From DASYXW01 sp035934405 (GTDB lineage Bacteria > Acidobacteriota > Terriglobia > UBA7540): a DNA stretch of 37,988 nucleotides. Under the pieces are notes generated by a model. It saw nothing but the letters and a program-made list of their open reading frames with translations, ran no database searches and was not told the origin of the DNA. A program made the position numbers and the translations under genes. The DNA is taken from the NCBI GenBank assembly GCA_035934405.1, contig DASYXW010000040.1, positions 1 to 37,988 on the forward strand, read 5' to 3'. Shown here one piece after another: positions 8,000-16,366 of this stretch; within the stretch, counting starts at the first letter, position 1; each line of letters begins with the position of its first letter.

Positions 8000-8743
8000 T
8001 TGTCCTTAAGCAACCGCGTCGCGCTCGTCACCGGATCTTCCCGTGGCATCGGAAAGGAAATCGCGCTCACCCTCGGGCAGGCCGGCGCTCGTGTCGTTGT
8101 GACCTATCGCACCGACAAGCTCGGCGCCCAGAAGGTCGCGCAGACCATCCAGTCGGCCGGCGGCACGGCCGTCGCCCTCCCGACGGACGTCACTGAGCAA
8201 ACTCGTGTTCAGGAACTCCTCGAAGCAACGCTTCGGCAATTCGGCCGCCTCGACATTCTGGTGAACAACGTCGGCGGCTTCGAGTGGAAGCCGGTCGCGG
8301 ACTCCAGCTTCGATGAGTGGCGAGCGGTCCTCGCCTCGAACCTTTACAGCGTCTTCTACACCTCGAAGAGCGTCCTTCCCACCATGCGGGCGCAGCGCTG
8401 GGGCCGCATCATCAACCTCGGAGCGGTGGGCGCGGAGCGCGCCTTCGGCCAGGCGAAGATCTCCGCCTACGCCTCCGCCAAATCGGGAATGGTGGCCTTC
8501 AGCCGGTCGCTGGCGCTCGAGGAGGCGCGGCACGGAATCACCGTCAACGTCGTGAACCCGCCCATCATGGACGAGCGGGAGCTGACCCGGGAAGAGGCCG
8601 GGCGCATCGCCGACGCGCGATTCCCCGCCGGCCGCCCCGCCACCGCCCAGGACGTCGCCGGGGCGGTGAAGTTCTTTGCCTCCGAAGAAGCGTCCTTCAT
8701 CACCGGCCAGGTGTTGAATGTCAGCGGCGGATGGATGCTTTAG
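8000..8743 (+). CDS. Short-chain dehydrogenase/reductase (FabG-like), atypical active site
   Basis: A 247-residue Rossmann-fold oxidoreductase. The start is taken as TTG 8000, with GGAAAGGAG 8 bases upstream; a longer open frame back to 7895 overlaps the phosphatase gene and adds nothing conserved. It has the cofactor motif TGSSRGIG, the NNVGG motif, and the catalytic YASAK. The segment where SDRs carry the catalytic serine reads INLGAVGAERAFG, with no serine. I recall related sequences with a similar change, so it may be a subfamily with altered chemistry. The C-terminal SFITGQVLNVSGGW is standard. It begins 41 bp after the phosphatase gene and may share its transcript. The substrate is unknown. 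Confidence 0.85.
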   Translation: MSLSNRVALVTGSSRGIGKEIALTLGQAGARVVVTYRTDKLGAQKVAQTIQSAGGTAVALPTDVTEQTRVQELLEATLRQFGRLDILVNNVGGFEWKPVADSSFDEWRAVLASNLYSVFYTSKSVLPTMRAQRWGRIINLGAVGAERAFGQAKISAYASAKSGMVAFSRSLALEEARHGITVNVVNPPIMDERELTREEAGRIADARFPAGRPATAQDVAGAVKFFASEEASFITGQVLNVSGGWML

Positions 8744-8879
8744 CAGTTGTCAGTTCTCTCAGTTATGAGTTGTAAGCATCAGATTCCGGCGCGGCGGAAT
8801 GCGTCGCGCCGATACTGCCCGAACTGAGAACTGACAACTGAGAACTGCTAGAACTGACCACTGAGAACTGGCAACTGTC
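8744..8879. repeat. 7-bp repeat arranged as an inverted pair between two genes
   Basis: The left part (8744-8776) has cagttgt/cagttct units; the right part (8821-8879) has gaactga and caactga units in the opposite sense. cagttgtcagttctc (8744-8758) is the exact complement of 8826-8840, so the spacer can form a long stem-loop. It begins directly after the SDR stop codon and fills almost the whole gap up to nnr. Confidence 0.75.
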
Positions 8880-8881
8880 TC

Positions 8882-10459
8882 ATGAAAATCCTGACCGCCG
8901 CCCAGATGCAACGCGTCGACCGTCTCACCGCCGAGCGTTACGGCCTGCCCAGCCTGACGCTGATGGAAAACGCCGGCCGCCGCGTCGTAGAGTTTCTCGA
9001 CGAGCGCTACGCCCCGCTCCGCCAGCACACGATTGCCGTGCTCTGCGGCCGTGGCAACAACGGCGGCGACGGTTTTGTGGTCGCGCGGCTGCTCCGCGAG
9101 CGCGGACTGAAGCCACGCCTCGTGTTACTGGCGGATCCCGCGGCCGTTAAGGGCGATGCCGCCGCGGAACTGAATCGTTTGGCGGAGAGCGGCGCGCTCG
9201 AAGTCGCGGCCGACTCCGCCGTCTGGCAGCGCCTATTGCCCAGCCTGCATGGCGTCACCCTGCTAATCGACGCGATTCTCGGCACGGGGCTGGCCAGGCC
9301 GCTCGACGGATTCCTGCTGGAAGTCGTCCACCACGTGAACGCCCTTTCTCCGCGCCCGTGCGTCGTGGCCGTCGATCTGCCGTCCGGCATTTCGGCCGAC
9401 ACGGGTGACCTTATCGGCGAGTATGTCCGCGCCGACGCCTCCGTCACCTTCACCGCGCCCAAGATCGCGCACGTGTTTCCGCCGGCCTGCGAAGCCGTGG
9501 GCGAATGGGTCGTTAGGCCAATCGGCACGCCGCCCGAGGCGCTCGAAGGCGATCCCGATCTCTTCCTAAGCCTCACACGCCAGGAGAATCTCGCGTGGCT
9601 CGCAGAGCCGCGCAAGCCCTACGCCCACAAAGGCAACTTCGGCCACGTCCTGATTCTCGCCGGCTCGGTCGGCAAGACCGGCGCGGCAGCCCTGGCCGCG
9701 AAAGCCGCCTCGCGTGCCGGAGCCGGCCTCGTGACCGTGGCGACTCCGAAGAGCGCGCTCGCCACCGTCGCCGCGCTCGGCATGGAGTTCATGACCGAGC
9801 CGTTGCCTGAGACCGACTCAGGAACCGTGTCCTTGCGCGCCCTGGAGAATGGGCGCCTCGACGATCTGCTGGCCGGCAAGACCGTTTTGGCGGTGGGCCC
9901 CGGCCTCGGGGCGAGCGCCGAGACCGCGGAGCTCGTTCGGGCTGTCGCCAACCGCTATGAGCTTCCCCTGGTGCTTGACGCCGACGGGTTGAACGCGTTC
10001 GCCGGCCGCATGGCCGGCCTGCGCGCCGAAGGACGCATTCGCGTCCTCACGCCTCATCCCGGCGAGATGGCGCGGTTGCTGGGTCCGCCGGCCAGCGAGA
10101 TTCAGGCCCATCGCGTCGAAGTGGCACGCGAGTTCGCTACGCGTTTTCAGGTTTACCTGGTGCTGAAGGGTTCAAGAACCCTCATCGCCTCGCCCGACGG
10201 CCAGGTACGGGTGAACCCGACCGGCAATCCCGGCATGGCCACGGGCGGCACGGGCGACGTCCTCACCGGCCTCATCGCTGGCCTGATGGCACAGTTCGCG
10301 TCGCGCCCGGTGGCCGAAGTTGTGGCTGCCGCCGTCTATGTTCACGGCCTGGCGGGAGACCTGGCGGCGCGCGAGTTCGGCGAGGCCCCCATGATTGCCG
10401 GCGACCTGCTCGACGCAATTCCCCGCGCTTTCAAAGCCGTGACGAGCGTGCGTCCTTGA
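8882..10459 (+). CDS. nnr: Bifunctional NAD(P)HX epimerase / ADP-dependent dehydratase
   Basis: This 525-residue cytosolic repair enzyme restores damaged, hydrated NADH and NADPH. The N-terminal YjeF_N domain (about 1-215) epimerises the R and S forms; it shows MENAGRRVVEF, CGRGNNGGDGFV and VAVDLPSGISADTG. The C-terminal ribokinase-like domain (about 235-520) dehydrates the S form with ADP; it shows KGNFGHVLILAGS, LDADGLNAF, LTPHPGEMARLLG and the nucleotide-site motif GGTGDVLTGLIAGL. Length and domain order match the family. The start is ATG 8882 with no clear ribosome site, because the 7-bp repeat region abuts it. tsaE follows after 9 bp, a pairing also common elsewhere. Confidence 0.95.
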   Translation: MKILTAAQMQRVDRLTAERYGLPSLTLMENAGRRVVEFLDERYAPLRQHTIAVLCGRGNNGGDGFVVARLLRERGLKPRLVLLADPAAVKGDAAAELNRLAESGALEVAADSAVWQRLLPSLHGVTLLIDAILGTGLARPLDGFLLEVVHHVNALSPRPCVVAVDLPSGISADTGDLIGEYVRADASVTFTAPKIAHVFPPACEAVGEWVVRPIGTPPEALEGDPDLFLSLTRQENLAWLAEPRKPYAHKGNFGHVLILAGSVGKTGAAALAAKAASRAGAGLVTVATPKSALATVAALGMEFMTEPLPETDSGTVSLRALENGRLDDLLAGKTVLAVGPGLGASAETAELVRAVANRYELPLVLDADGLNAFAGRMAGLRAEGRIRVLTPHPGEMARLLGPPASEIQAHRVEVAREFATRFQVYLVLKGSRTLIASPDGQVRVNPTGNPGMATGGTGDVLTGLIAGLMAQFASRPVAEVVAAAVYVHGLAGDLAAREFGEAPMIAGDLLDAIPRAFKAVTSVRP

Positions 10460-10468
10460 CTCACAGTT

Positions 10469-10915
10469 ATGTTGGCAACCCGGACCCTCTTTGATATCGT
10501 GACTCACTCACCCGAAGAGACGGTGAGCTTCGGGCGCCAGCTCGCCGGCGAGATCCGAACTCCCACCCTCGTCCTGCTGGAGGGCGATCTTGGCAGCGGC
10601 AAGACGACTCTCGCCAAGGGCATCGTTGCCGGCCTCGGCGCCGCGCGCGAGGAGGACGTTACCAGCCCGACTTTCACTCTGGTGCACGAATACGGCGGCG
10701 AGCGCAAGGTGTACCACGCCGACCTTTACCGCATCGAGGGCGCGCGGGAGATTGCGACCCTCGGTCTCGACGATCTCATCGGTGAGAAAGCGACCGTGCT
10801 CGTTGAATGGGGCGAGCGGCTCGGCGCCGATGCTCCAAAAAATGGTCTGAGGATTCGCCTGGAGCACGTCGGCGAGCGCGACCGGCGAATCACCGTCGAG
10901 CTTCAGCGCGGCTAG
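10469..10915 (+). CDS. tsaE: tRNA threonylcarbamoyladenosine biosynthesis ATPase TsaE
   Basis: A 148-residue small P-loop ATPase needed with TsaB, TsaC and TsaD to make t6A37 in ANN-reading tRNAs. The Walker A motif GDLGSGKTTLAKG lies near residues 39-51. It is followed by the family signatures SPTFTLVHEY, YHADLYRI and VEWGER. Length is typical. The gene sits 9 bp after nnr and is probably cotranscribed with it. A 7-bp repeat tract fills most of the gap to the next gene. Confidence 0.95.
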   Translation: MLATRTLFDIVTHSPEETVSFGRQLAGEIRTPTLVLLEGDLGSGKTTLAKGIVAGLGAAREEDVTSPTFTLVHEYGGERKVYHADLYRIEGAREIATLGLDDLIGEKATVLVEWGERLGADAPKNGLRIRLEHVGERDRRITVELQRG

Positions 10916-10946
10916 TTTGAGCAAGGTTTCGCGCGGTCTGTTTTCA

Positions 10947-10991
10947 TTTTTGACTTTTGACTTTAAACTTTTGACTTTTCGACTTTTCGCC
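10947..10991. repeat. 7-bp degenerate tandem repeat (cttttga type)
   Basis: About six units of cttttga/cttttcg lie between tsaE and the FabL-like gene. They keep a frame open upstream of the true start of the next gene, creating a false 35-residue N-terminal extension. This tract has no evident inverted partner. Confidence 0.7.
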
Positions 10992-11021
10992 TTCTGGCTC
11001 CTGCTTTCGGAGGACAAACGC

Positions 11022-11831
11022 ATGACTCATGCAACCGGCCCCACGCCGTGGGCCCTTATCGTCGGCGCTTCCAGCGGCTTCGGCGAGGCCACCAGCCTGG
11101 AACTGGCGCGCAGCGGCTTGAACGTGTTCGGCGTTCACTTCGACCGGCGGTCCGCTCTGGGTCATGTGAACGAAATCGTGGAGAAGATTCGCGGTTACGG
11201 CCGCGACGCCCTGTTCTTCAACATCAATGCGGCCGACGCCGAGAAGCGCGCCGGCGCGCTCGACCAGATGCAGGAGCATTGGACGCAGCGGGGCGGTGAT
11301 CACTTCGTCAAAGCCTTCCTGCACTCCATTGCCTTCGGCTCGCTCCAGCCGTATCTCTCCGACGACCACACCACTGAAGTAACGCCGGCGCAGATGGAAA
11401 TGACGCTCGACGTGATGGGCAGCAATCTCGTCTACTGGGTGCAGGAGATGATGCGGCGCAAGATGATACGGCGCGGCGGCCGCGTTTACGCCATGACCAG
11501 CGCCGGCGGCCACAGCGTCATCCCCACCTACGGCGCGGTCTCGGCGGCCAAGGCGGTGCTTGAATCACACATCCGGCAACTGGCGTTCGAATTGATGCCG
11601 CACGGTATCACCGCCAACGCCATCCAGGCCGGCGTTACCATCACGCCCGGCTCGAGCAAGATTCCCGGCATCGAGAAACTGGCCGAGTTCGCCAAGATGC
11701 GTAACCCCGGCGGACGGCTCACCACGCCGCAGGACGTCGCCCAGGCCATCGCCGCGCTTATGGACGACCGCACTCACTGGCTTACCGGCAACGTCATCCG
11801 GGTGGACGGCGGCGAAGACATCGTAACGTAG
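11022..11831 (+). CDS. FabL/FabI-type enoyl-ACP reductase-like SDR
   Basis: A 269-residue SDR. The start is ATG 11022, nine bases after GGAGG; a longer frame from 10917 is made of repeat DNA. It has the cofactor motif GASSGFGEATSLEL and the enoyl-reductase signature SIAFG. Its active site is Tyr-(x)6-Lys (YGAVSAAK) instead of the usual Tyr-(x)3-Lys, which is the hallmark of FabI and FabL enoyl-ACP reductases. The C-terminal HWLTGNVIRVDGGEDI is standard. The likely role is the last reductive step of fatty-acid elongation, using NADPH or NADH. Which subfamily applies cannot be settled by eye. A small Cys/His protein starts 8 bp downstream. Confidence 0.82.
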   Translation: MTHATGPTPWALIVGASSGFGEATSLELARSGLNVFGVHFDRRSALGHVNEIVEKIRGYGRDALFFNINAADAEKRAGALDQMQEHWTQRGGDHFVKAFLHSIAFGSLQPYLSDDHTTEVTPAQMEMTLDVMGSNLVYWVQEMMRRKMIRRGGRVYAMTSAGGHSVIPTYGAVSAAKAVLESHIRQLAFELMPHGITANAIQAGVTITPGSSKIPGIEKLAEFAKMRNPGGRLTTPQDVAQAIAALMDDRTHWLTGNVIRVDGGEDIVT

Positions 11832-11839
11832 GTGACAGC

Positions 11840-12034
11840 GTGGGCGAGAAACTGAAGATGGAATTGGGCGAACGCTGCTGCTTTTGCGGGCTGCCCATCG
11901 AACAGACGGAAAAAGACCCGTGTCTGCTCACGGTAGAGACACGCCAAGGGGCGTGGCAAGTCTGGTTTTGTCATGCTCACTGCTTCCGCGCGGATTTAGC
12001 GAGCTACCCGCTCATTGAACCGGTTCATCTCTGA
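11840..12034 (+). CDS. Small Cys/His-rich protein, putative zinc-binding
   Basis: A 64-residue protein with two clusters: CCFCGLPIE near residues 13-21 and FCHAHC near residues 43-48. Together they resemble a compact four-ligand zinc site. It starts at GTG 11840, preceded by a weak AGGTGA. It lies 8 bp after the enoyl-reductase gene and 64 bp before the decarboxylase, in the same direction, so cotranscription is likely. No function is recognised; a metal-binding accessory or nucleic-acid-binding protein is possible. Confidence 0.65.
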   Translation: MGEKLKMELGERCCFCGLPIEQTEKDPCLLTVETRQGAWQVWFCHAHCFRADLASYPLIEPVHL

Positions 12035-12098
12035 TGCGTTCATATCGCGATTCTCGCATACTGCCCTCGCGAACACCCGCAAACGCGAGGACCTGAGC

Positions 12099-13553
12099 AT
12101 GTGTTCAATGGTGTTGAGACTCGAAGACGAAACCCGGCAGGAGCTTTGGCGCCAGCTTATTGCCGCCATCGAGTCCTACGCGACGCAGGTTGAGGGAGCG
12201 CGCGTCACGCCCGAGTTGGACCCCGCCAAGCTGCGGTCGCTTCTCGCGCCGTATGACTTCACCAAGCCCGTTGACCCACTTGAGGCCCTCGACTTCGTCG
12301 CCCGGGGACTCTGGCAGTACCAGACCCACACGCCGCACCCGCGTTACTTTGGGTTGTTCAACCCCGCGCCCACCACGATGGGCATTGCCGCCGATGCGCT
12401 GGTAGCGGCCTTCAATCCACAGCTTGCCGCCTGGAGTCATAGCCCACTTGCCGTTGAGATCGAACAGCATGTGATTGGCATGCTCGGCGCGCGATTCGGC
12501 TACGACCCAGCGGCTACCGACGGAGCCTTCACCTCCGGCGGCGCGGAAGCCAATCACACCGCCGTGCTCACCGCACTCGCGGACGCGTTTCCCGGTTTTG
12601 CGAGCGCCGGCGTGCGTTCGCTCGACGGCCAGCCCACACTCTACGTCTCAACCGAGAGCCATCACTCGTTTCTCAAGGCGGCGCGATTCTGCGGCCTCGG
12701 CGCGGATGCCGTGGTCGAGATTCCCGTGGACGCTCGCTTGGCGATGGATGTCGAAGCGCTTGCCGCGCACCTTCGTCGGGACCGCAACGCCGGCTTGAAA
12801 CCGTTCATGGTCGTGGCCACAGCGGGAACCACCAACGCCGGCGTCGTCGAACCCCTCGCTCGCATTGCCGAGATCGCAGCGGACGAAGGATTGTGGCTTC
12901 ACGTGGACGCCGCCTGGGGCGGCGCCGCAGCCCTGGTTCCTGAGTTTCGCGGCTTGCTTCTGGGCATCGAGCGCGCGGACTCGATCACCTTCGACGCCCA
13001 CAAGTGGCTGTCGGTTCCCATGGGCGCCGGCATCTACCTCACGCGCCACCCTGACATCATGGACCGCGCCTTCCGCGTTGCCGCGCCTTACATGCCGCGC
13101 GAGGGGTTGACACTCGAGGTCATCGACCCCTGCCTGCATTCCATGCAGTGGTCGCGACGCTTCATCGGCCTCAAGGTGTTCATGTCACTGATGGTCGCGG
13201 GCTGGGAGGGCTACGCCGGCGCCATCCGGCATATGGTTGATATGGGCGAACAGTTGCGCCGCGGATTGCGCTCAGCGGGGTGGCAGGTGGTGAACGAAAC
13301 GCCGCTGCCTCTCGTTTGCTTCGTGGACGCGACCCGCCAGGACGGAGCCTCCGCTGCCTACCTTGACGCCGTGGCCCTAGCCGTGGTTCGCTCCGGCCGC
13401 GCCTGGATCTCCACCACCCGCCTCGGCGATTCGCGGCCGGTTCTTCGCGCCTGCATCACCAACTACCGCACCGGTCCTGGTGATCTCACGGCGCTGATTG
13501 AGGCGCTGGAGAGTGCGCGGCGGAGGTTGCCTCAGGAGGCCTCGCAGGATTGA
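12099..13553 (+). CDS. Group II PLP-dependent amino-acid decarboxylase
   Basis: A 484-residue pyridoxal-phosphate enzyme of the aromatic amino acid/glutamate decarboxylase fold. The start chosen is ATG 12099, with GAGGA about 8 bases upstream; a frame back to 12015 overlaps the previous gene. Key motifs are FTSGGAEANHTA (phosphate binding), STESHHSFLKAA (His stacking on PLP), HVDAAWGG (Asp contacting the pyridine nitrogen) and FDAHKWLSVPMGAG (Schiff-base lysine). The C-terminal region matches group II decarboxylases. The substrate cannot be told from motifs alone; an aromatic amino acid or a related compound is likely. It ends 94 bp before tRNA-Arg. Confidence 0.88.
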   Translation: MCSMVLRLEDETRQELWRQLIAAIESYATQVEGARVTPELDPAKLRSLLAPYDFTKPVDPLEALDFVARGLWQYQTHTPHPRYFGLFNPAPTTMGIAADALVAAFNPQLAAWSHSPLAVEIEQHVIGMLGARFGYDPAATDGAFTSGGAEANHTAVLTALADAFPGFASAGVRSLDGQPTLYVSTESHHSFLKAARFCGLGADAVVEIPVDARLAMDVEALAAHLRRDRNAGLKPFMVVATAGTTNAGVVEPLARIAEIAADEGLWLHVDAAWGGAAALVPEFRGLLLGIERADSITFDAHKWLSVPMGAGIYLTRHPDIMDRAFRVAAPYMPREGLTLEVIDPCLHSMQWSRRFIGLKVFMSLMVAGWEGYAGAIRHMVDMGEQLRRGLRSAGWQVVNETPLPLVCFVDATRQDGASAAYLDAVALAVVRSGRAWISTTRLGDSRPVLRACITNYRTGPGDLTALIEALESARRRLPQEASQD

Positions 13554-13647
13554 CCGCCTGAATGCGGACGCATTGACAGGCCCCGCCGCCTCGATGCAAG
13601 ATAGGTTAGGCTTGCTTGCAGTGCTGCCGGCAAGCGGACTTCCGAAC

Positions 13648-13724
13648 GCGCCTGTAGCTCAGATGGATAGAGCGCTTGCCTCCGGAGCAAGAGGTCGCAG
13701 GTTCGACTCCTGCCAGGCGTACCA
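13648..13724 (+). tRNA. tRNA-Arg (anticodon CCG)
   Basis: A full cloverleaf can be drawn: acceptor gcgcctg/caggcgt, D-stem gctc/gagc, anticodon stem cttgc/gcaag with loop ctccgga (anticodon CCG, reading CGG), and T-arm gcagg-ttcgact-cctgc. CCA is encoded. The first acceptor pair is G-U. A TTGACA at 13573-13578 may be its -35, but no good -10 is at the right distance. Confidence 0.95.
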
Positions 13725-13907
13725 CTTCTTTCAATTCCTTCGGTCATCTGGCCAGCGCCTCGCCCCCCCGGCTGGCGGGCGCGTCTCGCGCCCCGCTGAA
13801 ACGCGGTATGCGGCAGACAGGAGCAAGCGTAGCGCGGATTCGTTGTCCAAGGTCCGCGGTCGTTGGGCGACAGGCAGCGGGGCCTGAATAAGCCACCATT
13901 TTTTCCC
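13725..13907. other. Non-coding stretch after tRNA-Arg
   Basis: No gene is seen here. A 7-bp stem GGGCGCG-tct-CGCGCCC at 13777-13793 could end the tRNA transcript, although no T-run follows. No integrase or copy of the tRNA 3' end is visible, so there is no sign of use as an attachment site. Confidence 0.4.
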
Positions 13908-13935
13908 TTGACTTTTTAATACGTTAGTGTACTAT
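13908..13935 (+). promoter_or_regulatory. Candidate sigma70-type promoter before the second AT-rich tract
   Basis: TTGACT (13908-13913) and TACTAT (13930-13935) are separated by 16 bp, within a locally AT-rich stretch. It would transcribe the tract at 13947-14690. Confidence 0.45.
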
Positions 13936-13946
13936 CTATCGGAGTA

Positions 13947-14690
13947 GTGAAGAGTTACCGTAGGGCTGCAAGCAGCCGCCTGACCGGAGGTTTCAGCCCG
14001 GAGATCGTGAAAGTACGTCAGCCATCCGCCGTCCGACACGCCAAATCAATCCCCGCACGGCTCAGCACCGCCCATCCAAACGAAGTGGACACACCTATCT
14101 CTAACATTTTAAATAAGATAGCTCGATTTCTAAGAAACGAACTGCGGCATGTTAAGCCTCCTATTTTCTTTAGCATAGGCCATGGTTTGCAGAAATTATT
14201 CGTTCGCCCCGTTCTCTCTATTGCAGATTGGCCTCGGTGCAGAGAAACGAAGCCAATCGAAGCCAATCGAGTTATCACCTTTGTTTACAAAGGGATGAGT
14301 TGGAATCGCGAGAAACGAAGCCAATTTAGCTATCCGATTTATTATCAGTTGAATAAAGAGATAAATTGGCCTGTTTTGCAGAAGTTAGTACCAAACCGCA
14401 AGGCGGCCCCGATTCACCCCCGATCAGGGTTTGGCCAAGTGGGTGGGCCGGAGGGCAGGGCTCTGTGGATTCCCGTTCGCTGCGGCTCAGGGTCTGAGAC
14501 TCTTGAGTGCCGGAGCGGTCCCCGGCGCCTGTGCCGAAGTCGGTCGCATCGCCGGATGGTCGGCGAACGCCGTTTCCCACTGCCCGCCCTGACCCGTCGT
14601 TCCGGTTCCTGCCGGTTGCATGCGTCGGCTGCGAAGCGTGGCTGGCAAACCGGCTATTTACTTGTATATAAACAACGCTGACTTTTTTCA
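13947..14690 (+). other. Second AT-rich tract with repeats related to those at 5332-5500
   Basis: Roughly 14090-14400 is strikingly AT-rich for this genome. It carries two units starting acgaagccaat at 14247 and 14315 (68 bp apart), plus a 10-bp duplication aagccaatcg at 14249-14268. The units align with the gcgaagctaac units of the first tract, including a following cta/tta-TC block and a GATA block. A 244-codon open frame starting at GTG 13947 spans the tract but resembles no protein I know, so I do not call it a gene. Confidence 0.45.
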
Positions 14691-14699
14691 TTTAGGGTC

Positions 14700-14728
14700 T
14701 TGACAACACCTGTCCGCTTGACCTATAA
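14700..14728 (+). promoter_or_regulatory. Sigma70-type promoter for the di-haem oxidoreductase pair
   Basis: TTGACA (14700-14705) and CTATAA (14723-14728) are separated by 17 bp. The start codon at 14828 lies about 93 bp downstream of the expected transcription start, leaving an untranslated leader with a good ribosome site (AAGAGGTGAG). Confidence 0.6.
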
Positions 14729-14827
14729 ACGATATTCTGGCGAGGGAAGACTGTGACCTGTCCGCGCTGCGGCCGGGTCAGCGTGCCGGCGGTTGTCGAG
14801 AGGCGAGCGCGAAGGAAGAGGTGAGTT

Positions 14828-16279
14828 ATGGTTCAGCATCTGAAGAGTGCCCATAAGGGCGGCAAGGCGGGGCAGCATCTGAAAGCCATCGGACCGTTAG
14901 CCGGGTTGGCGCTGGCGGCCGCGGTTCTCGGCCTGGTCGGTAGCCAGGTGCTCGCCAGCGGCTCCCTGGCAGTCGATCCGGGTGTGCGTGGAGGCACGGC
15001 GGGGGCAGGCGGCTTTGTCACCGGCCTGACCACCCAGCAAGCGCAGGTGGGCACAGACATCACGCCCTACTTCAGCCAGGTGAACAATGTCCCGGAACCG
15101 GCCGATCAATCATCGCCCGGGGGGCTGGGTCCGAGGTTCAATTCCAACAGTTGCGCGAGCTGCCATGCTCAACCTGCCATTGGAGGTGCGAGCCCGCTGC
15201 CGGCGTCCTTGGGTGGTCCCGGAAACCCGCTATTCAATGTGTACCAACTAATGGGCGCGCAGAACACGATGCCGTCATTTGAAACCACCAGCGGCCCGGT
15301 CCTGGTGCCGCTCTTTCCTTTCGAGTCGGATTTGATCACGCCCGACGGGTACGTGCATCAGCTTTTCACCATCACCGGCCGCACTGACGCGGGAAGCTGC
15401 AGCATCGCGCAGCCGAACTTCACCCAGGCGATGAGCCAGAACAATCTGGTATTCCGCCAGCCTATCGCGACCTTCGGCGACGGCTTGATTGAGATCATCC
15501 AGAACGTCGACATCATCAACAACCTGAACGCCAACCTGACGCAGAAGGCGGCGCTGGGGATTATCGGCACGCCCAACATTGCTTCCGACGGCAGCGTGAG
15601 CCGGCTGGGCTGGAAAGCGCAGATGCGGTCGCTCGTGCTGGCCGCGGCCATTGAGTACAACGTGGAAGAGGGCGTCACCAGCGAGTTCTTCCCCAACGAG
15701 CTCGATGAGACGCCCGGCTGTGTGCTCAATCCGGTCCCGGAAAGTTACATCAACTACAATCCGAGCATTCCGCCTTATGAGTATCCGGGCGACCCGGACC
15801 GGTTTGCCATCTATATGCGTTTCCTTGCCGCGCCGGTGCCGGGCGCCTGCCCGGGTGGAGTGCAGAGCAGTTGCACCAACGGGAGCGTCCAGTTTAACAG
15901 CTCCAACGTCGGCTGTGCGCTGTGCCACACGAAATCCTTTACCACGCCGAAGTCGATCATCAATGCCCTCGGCCAGAAAAAGGCCACGCTATATTCCGAT
16001 TTGCTCGTCCACCACATGGGCCCTTGCCTCGCCGACAACATCACGCAGGGCAACGCGGCCGGGGACGAGTTCCGCACGGCGCCGCTTTGGGGCGTGGGCC
16101 AGAGGGCTTTCTTCCTGCATGACGGCAGAACTTCGGACATCGTCCAGGCCATCGAAGACCACTTGTGTACCGGAAACTCGCAGTATCCCAACTCCGAGGC
16201 CAACGCCTCGGTGACCGCCTTCAACGCGCTACCACAAAAAAATCAGCAGGACTTGGTTAATTTTCTGCGCTCGCTTTAA
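14828..16279 (+). CDS. Exported di-haem c-type oxidoreductase (DHOR family), copy 1
   Basis: A 483-residue exported protein with two covalent haem sites: CASCH in NSNSCASCHAQPAIGG (near residue 112) and CALCH in VGCALCHTKSF (near 362). It resembles the putative di-haem peroxidase/oxidoreductase family (PF06537), including GDGLIEIIQNVDI and APLWGVGQRAFFLHDGRTSDI. A signal segment covers roughly residues 22-45 (LAGLALAAAVLGLVGSQVLA). It should act in the periplasm or outside the cell. Electron partner and substrate are unknown. It is followed by a close paralogue, with a separate promoter and a good ribosome site upstream. Confidence 0.87.
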   Translation: MVQHLKSAHKGGKAGQHLKAIGPLAGLALAAAVLGLVGSQVLASGSLAVDPGVRGGTAGAGGFVTGLTTQQAQVGTDITPYFSQVNNVPEPADQSSPGGLGPRFNSNSCASCHAQPAIGGASPLPASLGGPGNPLFNVYQLMGAQNTMPSFETTSGPVLVPLFPFESDLITPDGYVHQLFTITGRTDAGSCSIAQPNFTQAMSQNNLVFRQPIATFGDGLIEIIQNVDIINNLNANLTQKAALGIIGTPNIASDGSVSRLGWKAQMRSLVLAAAIEYNVEEGVTSEFFPNELDETPGCVLNPVPESYINYNPSIPPYEYPGDPDRFAIYMRFLAAPVPGACPGGVQSSCTNGSVQFNSSNVGCALCHTKSFTTPKSIINALGQKKATLYSDLLVHHMGPCLADNITQGNAAGDEFRTAPLWGVGQRAFFLHDGRTSDIVQAIEDHLCTGNSQYPNSEANASVTAFNALPQKNQQDLVNFLRSL

Positions 16280-16366
16280 TCGGGCTGGCGGATGAAGGAA
16301 CGGCATCGGATGCGAAGGTGGAGGCGGGCAATGAGCAAACTGAACGGGCAGGGAAAGGAAGGCAGC

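Noticed and set aside
10917..11021. Longer N-terminus for the FabL-like reductase
   Set aside because: The added 35 residues come from 7-bp repeat DNA, and ATG 11022 has a proper ribosome site.
13573..13602. Promoter for tRNA-Arg
   Set aside because: The -35 is perfect but no acceptable -10 lies 16-18 bp away, so it is only mentioned in the tRNA entry.
13947..14681. 244-codon open frame after tRNA-Arg
   Set aside because: It spans a sharp change in base composition and shows no domain. It may be non-coding; conservation data would be needed to revive it.
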